From the NCBI GenBank assembly GCA_030043495.1, contig JASHXO010000253.1, positions 1 through 12,558 on the forward strand: 12,558 bases of DNA. Reading direction: 5' to 3'. Below are positions 1-6,638 of the stretch, in pieces. Origin of the DNA: Candidatus Rhabdochlamydia sp. GTDB lineage: Bacteria; Chlamydiota; Chlamydiia; Chlamydiales; Rhabdochlamydiaceae. Under the pieces are notes generated by a model, which saw nothing but the letters and a program-made list of their open reading frames with translations, had not been told where the DNA came from and did no database searches. The translations under genes were made by a program, and so were the position numbers. The number at the start of each line of letters is the position of its first letter. The stretch's first letter is position 1.

Positions 1-153
1 GTTCTCTGAATTTGAATAATTTGATTTTTGATGTCTTTTTTTGCCGCTTTAAAAATCATCCCTTGGCCTAGTTAATTTAACTATGTCCTGCAGGATAATT
101 TTTAAAGCGGCAAAAAAAGGCATCAAAAATCAAATTATTCAAATTCAGAGAAC
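1..153. repeat. Long imperfect palindrome, MITE-like hairpin element
   Basis: Bases 1-61 are the reverse complement of 93-153 with only two mismatches. The 31-bp centre is itself palindromic: TAGTTAATTTAACTA at 69-83 sits almost exactly on the symmetry axis. The whole block can therefore fold as one hairpin. It has no coding capacity. Two other hairpin elements in this window have the same build, so a non-autonomous transposable element is the likeliest explanation. The left arm begins at the first base of the window, so the true end and any target-site duplication cannot be seen. A transcription terminator or a structured RNA is possible but the arms are unusually long for one. Confidence 0.7.
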
Positions 154-355
154 GTCTCTAAGTTGAAATTATTAATATTTTATCATCTCAATTCAATTTA
201 AAAAATCTAAATGAATTTATAGAGCATTGGATTTTTTAAATCAAATCGATTTTTTTGCTGTTATTTAAAATTTAATTATAAAACATTTGTCGTCGCAAGT
301 TCTTGAAAACGGGATAAACTTTTTATTTTTACACTCCAAAACCAATTAATGATTT
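154..355. other. AT-rich intergenic stretch with a small inverted repeat
   Basis: No open reading frame with a plausible start was recognised here. The only structure seen is a perfect 12-bp inverted repeat, ATTTAAAAAATC at 196-207 and its complement at 230-241, with a 22-nt spacer. It is entirely weak base pairs apart from one G-C pair and is not followed by a clean T-run, so it is a poor terminator. The rest is low-complexity A/T, as expected for an intergenic region in this genome. Confidence 0.5.
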
Positions 356-387
356 GCATCGAATTAAATGTTCATTTACTCTATACT
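356..387 (+). promoter_or_regulatory. Promoter-like box shared with third paralogue
   Basis: Bases 356-377 are identical to 4308-4329 upstream of the third paralogue (core GAATTAAATGTTCATTT). Both copies are followed at the same distance by TATACT (382-387 here), a good match to a sigma70-type -10 hexamer. The -35 region is weak: TCGAAT at the right place matches the consensus at 3 of 6 positions, so an activator binding the conserved block is possible. Here the box is 174 bp from the start codon because a 127-bp element lies in between; without the element and one TTA copy the distance would be 44 bp, against 42 bp for the third paralogue. Confidence 0.5.
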
Positions 388-404
388 GTTAGTCATAGCT
401 CTTA

Positions 405-531
405 GAGCATGCTCACAAATTACCATAGTTCGCTTTTTGCGACTTTTTTTGCAGGTTTTAATACTGCTTTGAAGCACATACTTAAATAAAATAGGGCAAG
501 AAGCGAACTATGGTAATTTGTAAACATACTC
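405..531. mobile_element. 127-bp miniature inverted-repeat element in leader
   Basis: The terminal inverted repeats are 36 bp each (405-440 and 496-531) with four mismatches, all transitions; the outer ends read GAGCATGCTCAC and, on the other strand, GAGTATGTTTAC. A direct TTA flanks both ends (402-404 and 532-534), consistent with a 3-bp target duplication. The interior of about 55 bp is non-coding, so the element must be mobilised in trans. Ends beginning GAGC.TG with a TNA-type 3-bp duplication recall the IS5 family, but this assignment is inferred from memory of that family. The element separates the promoter-like box from the first paralogue and becomes part of its leader. Confidence 0.75.
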
Positions 532-561
532 TTAATAAGTTCAAATCTTAAATGCATAAAT

Positions 562-2286
562 ATGTCGCTTAATTATACTATCTCTATCCCTGCTAATTTC
601 CATTGTCCTGTGGTAAATAGCCTATGCCCTCAACCTCAGCTCCCTCAAACATCCACAATAGCCCTTAATACCCATGTCGATGCGGCGACCGTTTCGGAAT
701 GGCTCCGCAAATTTAACAACTCTTTTTCACGATTTGAACGCATTGCAAGCCATGGCTTGTATTCCATCTTAGAAAAAGAAATTCAAAATATTACTCCGCT
801 TCTCAGCGATGGTCAAAAAATCAGCCGTTCTCCCACTCACTACTCAGGCATTTCAATCATGATCAACGATCTGGTGAAACCCCGGCTGATCCAGTTGCAA
901 ACAGCGTATACAGCGGCGCAGAAGAAACTCGTTGAACGTCCCAAAGAAAAAGAAAAAGATGTCAGGCTTGCCCAAAAATGGGAAGAGCTAGGACTTTCTA
1001 TGTCTGTTCTCGAGAACCATGCGGATTGTGCACGATTTTTGATTGAAAGCGGCCTTGCTTTTGCCATTGTCGGTTATCGCGAAAGCTGCCGAAATCCTGA
1101 TTTGCATGATCTAAAACTCGATCGCGATGGCCATCCAATGTTAAAAATGCAAGGAATATTTAGACGTTGGGAAGCCATTGCAAAAGAACTTGAATATGAC
1201 CCTGATTCCAATACTATTAAATCCCGTGGAAATACTGCTGTCATATGGAATTACTTTCATCCGAATGGTCTTGTTTCCAAAGATCGATTCACCTATGACC
1301 GAGTTTATCCGATCTATCAACTTCCGCAAACTGAATATGAAAGTGTTTTAAGGCATGCTAAAAAGTTTTACGAAACTAATCCTGAAATAGATCTGGGTAT
1401 TCTTAAAGATTGTGTAGTCCAATTCTATACAAATCCGCGTCGGCAAGGAATTTCCCACCATCCTTTATTAGAGAATTTACACCGAAATATCCCCGTGCAC
1501 GTCGGAATCCGTCTTATCACAGCAAATGGAGAGGTTTATTCCTTCGGATTCCAAATGTCTCATGAAGAACAGAGTTCAATTTTAACTAATCTTCTCTCGA
1601 ATTATTTGAAAACGGGAGAAGCAAAAATCAGCATGCTCGACTACGAAGAATTTCGTAAGCACGAGGGTAGGATCGTCACTTCCATTCCTTTAACTTCACT
1701 GCGTTGTCGGAACATATTGAATTATCTTAGCGATATGAATCAAAAACATCTTCGATTTCAATATATACGCCAAAACTGTTCTAATTTGGCACTAGATGTT
1801 CTTGAAAAAGCAGGTTACGAGGTCGATATCCGCACCACTGTAGCGGAGTGCTTTAGTGATTTGCTTCCTAACTTCAATCAGTTTCCCATTATTGGCCCTT
1901 TAATTGCCAAAGTAGAACAGGTGAGAGATAGGATTTGGGCGACAATCCCCAAATCGATCGGAGATTTTGTTGATTTGTTAAAATCTCATGTCTTTTTCCT
2001 TCCGAAAAAAGGAGTGACATTTTTATGCAATCTTCTCATATGGAAATTGGGTGCTTGGAAAATGACAAGGCCGCTTTCCCCAGGTGTAGAAGATGAACGG
2101 TTTGACGATAGGAAAAAACTGCAGAATTTTTCGAGCGTCATTCGTTCTTGGAGCGACTTATTCAAAGAAGAGCCAACGAGGGTATACCATTCTAAGAATT
2201 TCATCGATTGGCAAAAACGGCAAAAATCTACTTTTATCGAGCCTTACTCAGGGCGTCCGAAACTCTCAATTGTGCCTTCTCAATAG
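562..2286 (+). CDS. DUF4105-like permuted-papain protein, paralogue 1
   Basis: A 574-residue protein, the first of three tandem paralogues. Residues 4-16 hold a tag (TISIPANF core) found in all three. Residues 17-280 are an uncharacterised domain with a charged helical stretch at about 105-145. Residues 283-420 resemble the DUF4105/Lnb N-terminal family: His313 in PVHVG, VYSFG at 325-329, a GR-V-S-PL block at 369-377, then QNCSNL with Cys406. The His-before-Cys order is that of circularly permuted papain-like enzymes, so His313 and Cys406 are the likely catalytic pair; the substrate is unknown. A hydrophobic stretch (about 476-498) precedes GAWK, and the tail contains FIDWQ..Q.STF. No classical signal peptide is seen, so a cytosolic, type III-secreted or membrane-associated protein fits. 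The start has no Shine-Dalgarno but matches the start of paralogue 3 exactly. Effector function is inference. Confidence 0.85.
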   Translation: MSLNYTISIPANFHCPVVNSLCPQPQLPQTSTIALNTHVDAATVSEWLRKFNNSFSRFERIASHGLYSILEKEIQNITPLLSDGQKISRSPTHYSGISIMINDLVKPRLIQLQTAYTAAQKKLVERPKEKEKDVRLAQKWEELGLSMSVLENHADCARFLIESGLAFAIVGYRESCRNPDLHDLKLDRDGHPMLKMQGIFRRWEAIAKELEYDPDSNTIKSRGNTAVIWNYFHPNGLVSKDRFTYDRVYPIYQLPQTEYESVLRHAKKFYETNPEIDLGILKDCVVQFYTNPRRQGISHHPLLENLHRNIPVHVGIRLITANGEVYSFGFQMSHEEQSSILTNLLSNYLKTGEAKISMLDYEEFRKHEGRIVTSIPLTSLRCRNILNYLSDMNQKHLRFQYIRQNCSNLALDVLEKAGYEVDIRTTVAECFSDLLPNFNQFPIIGPLIAKVEQVRDRIWATIPKSIGDFVDLLKSHVFFLPKKGVTFLCNLLIWKLGAWKMTRPLSPGVEDERFDDRKKLQNFSSVIRSWSDLFKEEPTRVYHSKNFIDWQKRQKSTFIEPYSGRPKLSIVPSQ

Positions 2287-2305
2287 ACCCAAGTAAGCTG
2301 AAAAG

Positions 2306-2446
2306 TTAGCCGATAGATGGGTTTCTCGCCTTGTCGGGAGGAATTTTATTAGAAAGATCTATGTCTTTTTGTAAAACACGCATCGTCTCTGCAGCAAAGG
2401 CAGGTGACTCAACGATCCCATTGAACTCATAATCGCCTGGAGTTTC
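2306..2446 (-). pseudogene. Remnant of a phospholipase D-like gene C-terminus
   Basis: On the minus strand an open stretch of 46 codons ends at TAA (2308-2306) and is closed upstream by an in-frame TAA (2449-2447). It has no start codon at its 5' end. The peptide contains DYEFNGIVESPAFAAETM followed a few residues later by KDIDLS. This resembles the final block of phospholipase D/cardiolipin synthase-type proteins, where an N-E pair is followed by a hydrophobic strand, an 'FA.E' segment and a terminal 'D...S'. Neither HKD motif is present, so nothing catalytic survives. It is best read as debris from a gene displaced during expansion of the paralogue cluster. The family assignment rests on pattern memory and is tentative. 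Confidence 0.4.
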
Positions 2447-2451
2447 TTATG

Positions 2452-2484
2452 AATCGATTGCGCAAATATAATCGATTGGGCAAA
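2452..2484 (+). repeat. Direct repeat upstream of second paralogue
   Basis: The 15-mer AATCGATTGCGCAAA (2452-2466) is repeated at 2470-2484 with one change (C to G), a spacing of 18 bp. Each copy contains the palindrome AATCGATT. A TATAAT lies between and partly overlapping the copies (2467-2472), 42 bp before the ATG. Tandem sites with this placement could be an operator for the second paralogue, but no consensus -35 is seen and nothing else supports the role. Confidence 0.35.
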
Positions 2485-2513
2485 CTTGCAACATACAATA
2501 TCTTATATTGAGC

Positions 2514-4220
2514 ATGACACGATCAGTTAATTTAGATTTTACTATTACTTGCCCTGCCAATTTTAATTTTCCTTTTGAACCCGTCCGTTCCGATCAACCT
2601 TGCATCGTTTCTACGCCCTCTATCATTTCATTAACGCCCACCGAACTTCCAGGTCAAGTCGATGCGGATAAAAATGGCTTGATTGCGCAAGGTTGGACAA
2701 ATGGTCTAAAACGTTTCTTTATTCCTGGTTTTGCTTCTTCACAAGACAAAAGAGTCAGTGATTATTTTAGGGGCTTTTTTAACGGTTTTTTTGAAGAAGA
2801 AGGGCCCGTAGATACGGAAAAAGTCAAAACAGCTCTATCGCTTGCAGAGCGGCATATTAGCAGGCACCAAGGTTGGTTTTCTTGGGAAACGCCCAGTTCG
2901 GACATTTCACGGCTAGAGCACTATACGCTTGCCGTACGAAAGCGTCTCAATGCCTTCGACGCTTCTCAAAGTGTACAAACGCTCGCTGACAAGTGCCGCA
3001 CTGACAACAAAGCAATCCTTGCACGCTGGACAAAGGCTGGATTTTCTGAGGAGGCTTTTTGGAGCCGACCAGATCTTGTTGATTTCATCTTCCAAACCCA
3101 TCTTCACAGGAACATTACACATCCCTATTACAAGCATACGATCGCAATGCAGAATTGTCTCGTACGTCGAAACGGACAGATCACCGCTACCCAAGAACCG
3201 CATCTCCTGCTCAATGGCCGTCCAACCTCCTGGTCCGAAATTCGCAAGAAAATCCGTGTGAACAGCGAGTCCCGGTTTTATTCAAAAGAAAATGGTGTGA
3301 GAAAGCGTTGGGTGTACCTTGAAAATGGTTTGACTCAAATAAACGATGATAGCTTCGTTTATCCTCAGCAGCTGAGGAAATTGGACCGCGCTCCTGCAAA
3401 TTGTCAAATTCAAATCGTCACCACGCATGCGCACAAAAAGGATTGGCATTTGATCGATCGTGCTTTAGAAGGAACGCGACACTCTTTCTTCAGAGTGATT
3501 CCGGGTGAAGGGTTTTCTGTGCGGCATCCCGAAATGAGAATGGAGCAAGGCTCTGTCTATAGTTTTGGTTGGGGGGCAATTTGGCGTGATTTTAATATTT
3601 TTTCGCCGCTTTCTACGTTAAAAGGAAGATGGTATTCTCCAGACGATTGGGAGTTTTTAAAGCAAGATCACTGTATCACAACACTCAATGTCACTGATGT
3701 GCAAGTCGTCAAATTAATGGAAATCATTCGCAGGCGCAGTAAGGAAGAGCGCCCATTCCACTTTATCACTGCCAATTGCTGCGGGGTTACTGCTGAAGTT
3801 TTAAGCGAAGCAGGCATTTTGGACTTATGTACTAAAAGCCACATGGCGAGATTAGGATATGAATTTTTTATCCCCAAATCGATTCGCACGCCACTGGACA
3901 AGGTTGCCTTATTTGCTGACAGCATTACCCCAAAATTTATCACTAAGGCCCTGCGCAATGTCGGAGCCTTCTTTTATTCGCTTGTTTTTGCCCCGCTGTT
4001 TACCTTGCTAGGCGCTTGGAGGACAAATATTTCTTTTGAAGATGAGGAAGAGAACATTTCACAAAATAGGATTCGTGCGAGGGCTTCGAACAGGATCAAA
4101 GCCTTTTTTTCTAACGTTTTTGATCTTTTTAGCCCGAGTAAAATGGAACTTGACATGACAAAAAACATTTATAAATGGCAGCAGCAGCAGTCTACCACTA
4201 TTTTTGAAAAACGAAATTAG
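2514..4220 (+). CDS. DUF4105-like permuted-papain protein, paralogue 2
   Basis: A 568-residue protein, the most divergent of the three paralogues. It keeps the N-terminal tag (FTITCPANFNFP, about residues 9-20) and a domain with the same order of landmarks: His323 in GTRHSFF, VYSFGW at 348-353, ITTLNVT, then TANCCGV with Cys422 as the probable nucleophile, followed by a second Cys. The gap between the His and VYSFG is about twice that of the other paralogues, so this copy has an insertion there. A hydrophobic segment (about 483-500, GAFFYSLVFAPLFTLLGAW) precedes an acidic stretch, and the tail has WQQQQSTTIF, encoded partly by four CAG repeats. ATG at 2514 was preferred to the in-frame TTG at 2508; neither has a Shine-Dalgarno. 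It follows paralogue 1 after 227 bp containing a gene remnant and its own promoter-like elements. Function is unproven. Confidence 0.8.
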   Translation: MTRSVNLDFTITCPANFNFPFEPVRSDQPCIVSTPSIISLTPTELPGQVDADKNGLIAQGWTNGLKRFFIPGFASSQDKRVSDYFRGFFNGFFEEEGPVDTEKVKTALSLAERHISRHQGWFSWETPSSDISRLEHYTLAVRKRLNAFDASQSVQTLADKCRTDNKAILARWTKAGFSEEAFWSRPDLVDFIFQTHLHRNITHPYYKHTIAMQNCLVRRNGQITATQEPHLLLNGRPTSWSEIRKKIRVNSESRFYSKENGVRKRWVYLENGLTQINDDSFVYPQQLRKLDRAPANCQIQIVTTHAHKKDWHLIDRALEGTRHSFFRVIPGEGFSVRHPEMRMEQGSVYSFGWGAIWRDFNIFSPLSTLKGRWYSPDDWEFLKQDHCITTLNVTDVQVVKLMEIIRRRSKEERPFHFITANCCGVTAEVLSEAGILDLCTKSHMARLGYEFFIPKSIRTPLDKVALFADSITPKFITKALRNVGAFFYSLVFAPLFTLLGAWRTNISFEDEEENISQNRIRARASNRIKAFFSNVFDLFSPSKMELDMTKNIYKWQQQQSTTIFEKRN

Positions 4221-4307
4221 AAAAGCTTATTATTAAATTTTTTTTATTTTCTTTTTTTAGACAATCAATTTTTTCTTAATCAAGACATCTCTTCAATTAT
4301 TATTTAG

Positions 4308-4338
4308 CATCGAATTAAATGTTCATTTGGTTTATACT
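4308..4338 (+). promoter_or_regulatory. Promoter-like box of third paralogue
   Basis: This is the second copy of the box seen upstream of paralogue 1: 4308-4329 is identical to 356-377 and is followed by TATACT at 4333-4338. The start codon is 42 bp beyond the hexamer, which fits a bacterial promoter with a leader of roughly 35 nt. The DNA between the end of paralogue 2 (4220) and this box is T-rich and shows no convincing hairpin terminator. Conservation of the box while nearby non-coding DNA has drifted suggests function, although a recent shared duplication with the 5' part of the gene is an alternative. Confidence 0.5.
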
Positions 4339-4380
4339 ATTAAATAGTTTGAATGAATTTAAATCATTAAATGAGTAAAT

Positions 4381-6099
4381 ATGTCGCTTAACTACACTAT
4401 CTCTATCCCTGCTAATTTCCATTGTCCTGTGGTAAATAGCCTATGCCCTCAACCTCAGCCCCCTCAAACATCCACAGCAGCTCTTAGTTCCCATGTCGAT
4501 GTAGCGACTGTCTCAGAATGGCTCCGCAAATTTAACAATTCCTTTGTACGATTTGAAAGAATCTCAAATCATGGTCTGTACCCAATCTTAGAAAAAGAAC
4601 TCCAAAATATTACTCCGCTTCTAAACGATGGTCAAAAAATCAGCCGTTCTCCCACTCACTATTCAGGCATTTCAATCATGATCAACGATTTGGTGAAACC
4701 GCGTCTTGCTCAATTGCAAACAGCGTATACAGCGGCGCAGAAGAAACTCGTCGACCATTCCAAAGAAAAAGAAGGAGATGCCAGACTTGCCCAAAAATGG
4801 AAAGGGCTAGGACTTTCTATGTCTGTTCTCGAGAACCATGCGGATTGCGCACGATTTTTGATTAAAAGCGGCCTTGCTTTTGCCATTGTTGGTTATCGCG
4901 AAAGCTGTCGAAATCCTGATTTGCATGATCTAAAGCTCGATCGTGATGGGCATCCGATGTTGAAAATGCAAGGGCGTTATGTTCGTTGGGAAACGATATC
5001 AAGGGAAATCCATTACGATCCTAAAGCAGAGAAAATTAAATCGCGAGCCTATCCTGGCAACATCGTCCAATCTTGGAATTATTTTCACGAAAATGGCCTC
5101 GTTCCCATCGATCGATTCCATTATGATCGAGCTTTTCCTGTTTATGAACTGACGCAAGAAGAATATAACCGGACGCATCAGCATGCTCTGAAATTCTATG
5201 AGACCAATCAAGAAAAAGACCCTGGTATCTTAAAAGATTGTATCGTTCAATTTACAACCATTGAAAAGCGGGTTGTTCTTGCAGGAGCCCTTTTCGATAA
5301 TGCCCAGCGCAATTACCCTGTGCATGTCGGTATGCGTTTGATTACTCCAGACCGTAAAGTCTATTCTTTTGGTTACCAATTGCTCCCTGAAGAAGCTCAA
5401 TTTGTTCTCTCTGATTATTTCTCGACATTCTTAGCGACAGCAGAAGCTAAAATCAGCATGTGCGACTACGAAGAATTCCGTCCCGTAAATAAACTCGTGA
5501 CTTCCGTTCCACTTTCTTCTCAACGCGCTCAAAATATTATTAACTTCATCAATGATTTAAATGGTAAACAGCTGCGCTTTCAATATATGCGCCAGAATTG
5601 CTCCCAGCTCATGCGCGAAGTGATCCAGCTAGCCGGCTACGATGTCGATTTGCGCACCTCAGGAAAAGAGGTCTTTTGGGATGCACTTCCGAGTTTGACC
5701 CAGTTGCCTGTCATTGGAAAAATTGTTGCTTTCGTCAAAAAGATTTGGGCCTCTCTCCCTGTCTTCATGACGATGCCCATTGAATTTACAGCAGATGTTA
5801 TTCTCTATTTTCCAAGAAAAATCGCCACAGTGGCCACTAACGTGCTTGCTTGGAAAATGGGCGCTGCCAAGAAAACAACCCCTCTTCAACCTGGCGTTGA
5901 AGATGAAGAATTCTACGACAAGAAAAAATTGCAGACATTTTCATCGCTAATCCGATCTTGGACCGATATATTCAAAGAGGAAACCAATGCTGTTTACCAT
6001 TCGAAATACTTTATCGATTGGCAAAATAAGCAAAGATCGACTTTCAAAGATATCTATTCAGGACGTCCTAAATTCTCGATCGTCCCACCAGCAGCATAA
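4381..6099 (+). CDS. DUF4105-like permuted-papain protein, paralogue 3
   Basis: A 572-residue protein with the same plan as paralogue 1. Residues 1-198 differ from paralogue 1 at only about 19 positions; from residue 199 similarity falls sharply across the rest of the N-terminal half and the catalytic domain, then rises again in the last 65 residues (PGVEDE..FYDKKKLQ.FSS and FIDWQ..Q.STF). Catalytic candidates are His315 (PVHVG) and Cys407 (RQNCSQL), with VYSFGY between. Hydrophobic segments at about 460-477 and 482-494 precede GAAKK. There is no signal peptide and only a weak TGAG before the ATG. The gene converges on exbD with 48 bp between stop codons. Like its relatives it is a candidate secreted cysteine hydrolase or acyltransferase; the class comes from motif order and the biological role is unknown. 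Confidence 0.85.
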   Translation: MSLNYTISIPANFHCPVVNSLCPQPQPPQTSTAALSSHVDVATVSEWLRKFNNSFVRFERISNHGLYPILEKELQNITPLLNDGQKISRSPTHYSGISIMINDLVKPRLAQLQTAYTAAQKKLVDHSKEKEGDARLAQKWKGLGLSMSVLENHADCARFLIKSGLAFAIVGYRESCRNPDLHDLKLDRDGHPMLKMQGRYVRWETISREIHYDPKAEKIKSRAYPGNIVQSWNYFHENGLVPIDRFHYDRAFPVYELTQEEYNRTHQHALKFYETNQEKDPGILKDCIVQFTTIEKRVVLAGALFDNAQRNYPVHVGMRLITPDRKVYSFGYQLLPEEAQFVLSDYFSTFLATAEAKISMCDYEEFRPVNKLVTSVPLSSQRAQNIINFINDLNGKQLRFQYMRQNCSQLMREVIQLAGYDVDLRTSGKEVFWDALPSLTQLPVIGKIVAFVKKIWASLPVFMTMPIEFTADVILYFPRKIATVATNVLAWKMGAAKKTTPLQPGVEDEEFYDKKKLQTFSSLIRSWTDIFKEETNAVYHSKYFIDWQNKQRSTFKDIYSGRPKFSIVPPAA

Positions 6100-6115
6100 A
6101 ACGACAAAATCTATT

Positions 6116-6146
6116 TAAGAGGGGAGGGTATTGCAATACCATCTTA
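6116..6146. terminator. Possible bidirectional terminator between convergent genes
   Basis: Between the stop codons of paralogue 3 and exbD lies the perfect palindrome GGTATTGCAATACC (6127-6140), enclosed by TAAGA (6116-6120) and TCTTA (6142-6146), with a short GGGGA-type bulge on one side. A-rich and T-rich DNA follows on both sides. The placement fits a shared terminator, but the stem is modest and there is no long T-run. Confidence 0.4.
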
Positions 6147-6147
6147 T

Positions 6148-6636
6148 TTAAAAAGTTGTATTCTCAGCTTCGGAATTCTCTTCAAAATCATAAACCGGAT
6201 GGATCTCAAAGCCCGCTTGTCTGACAGAGAAGATGATTTGAGAGATTGGCTCCCACTTCGCATTTTTATCAATGTGCAAAAGGACTTTGGTCTTTTCTGC
6301 TTCTTTAGGCAAAAGTCCTAATTCTTGTTGTTTCTTAAGCTCGCTTTCAATGCCTTTCACACCATCAATGAGGTATTCATTGAATTCGGTGATCCATTTA
6401 TATTCTCCCTCTTCATTGACGCTTAAATTGATGATGTAATAGTCATTTTGTCCGATAAAAGGGGAGTGCTCAGAAGCAGGGAGGACTTTGACGAGATCGA
6501 TCTCACTATCGTAAAGAGCAGCCTTAGTGACGGCCAATGTGGCAAATACCGCGACGACGAGAAAGAGGAAATCGACCATGGGCGCTAAATTTAAACTCCC
6601 AAAGCCTTTAAGTTCTTCATCGGGAATGATACTCAT
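6148..6636 (-). CDS. exbD: ExbD/TolR-family proton-channel subunit
   Basis: A 162-residue protein with the ExbD/TolR layout: a short cytoplasmic N-terminus, one transmembrane helix (about residues 17-41, LNLAPMVDFLFLVVAVF) and a periplasmic domain. Asp22, near the start of the helix, corresponds to the proton-carrying aspartate of the family. Known homologues combine with ExbB/TolQ pentamers and use the proton-motive force to energise outer-membrane processes. It starts 2 bp after the exbB stop, with AAAGGG about 8 nt before the ATG, so the two genes are one operon. No tonB, tolA, tolB or pal follows, because the next gene is convergent; the partner that takes up the motor's energy must be encoded elsewhere. 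TolR is an equally valid name from sequence alone. Confidence 0.88.
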   Translation of the reverse strand: MSIIPDEELKGFGSLNLAPMVDFLFLVVAVFATLAVTKAALYDSEIDLVKVLPASEHSPFIGQNDYYIINLSVNEEGEYKWITEFNEYLIDGVKGIESELKKQQELGLLPKEAEKTKVLLHIDKNAKWEPISQIIFSVRQAGFEIHPVYDFEENSEAENTTF

Positions 6637-6638
6637 GT

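Noticed and set aside
2508..2513. TTG at 2508 as start of paralogue 2
   Set aside because: Rare start codon with no Shine-Dalgarno; the ATG two codons later aligns better with the other paralogues.
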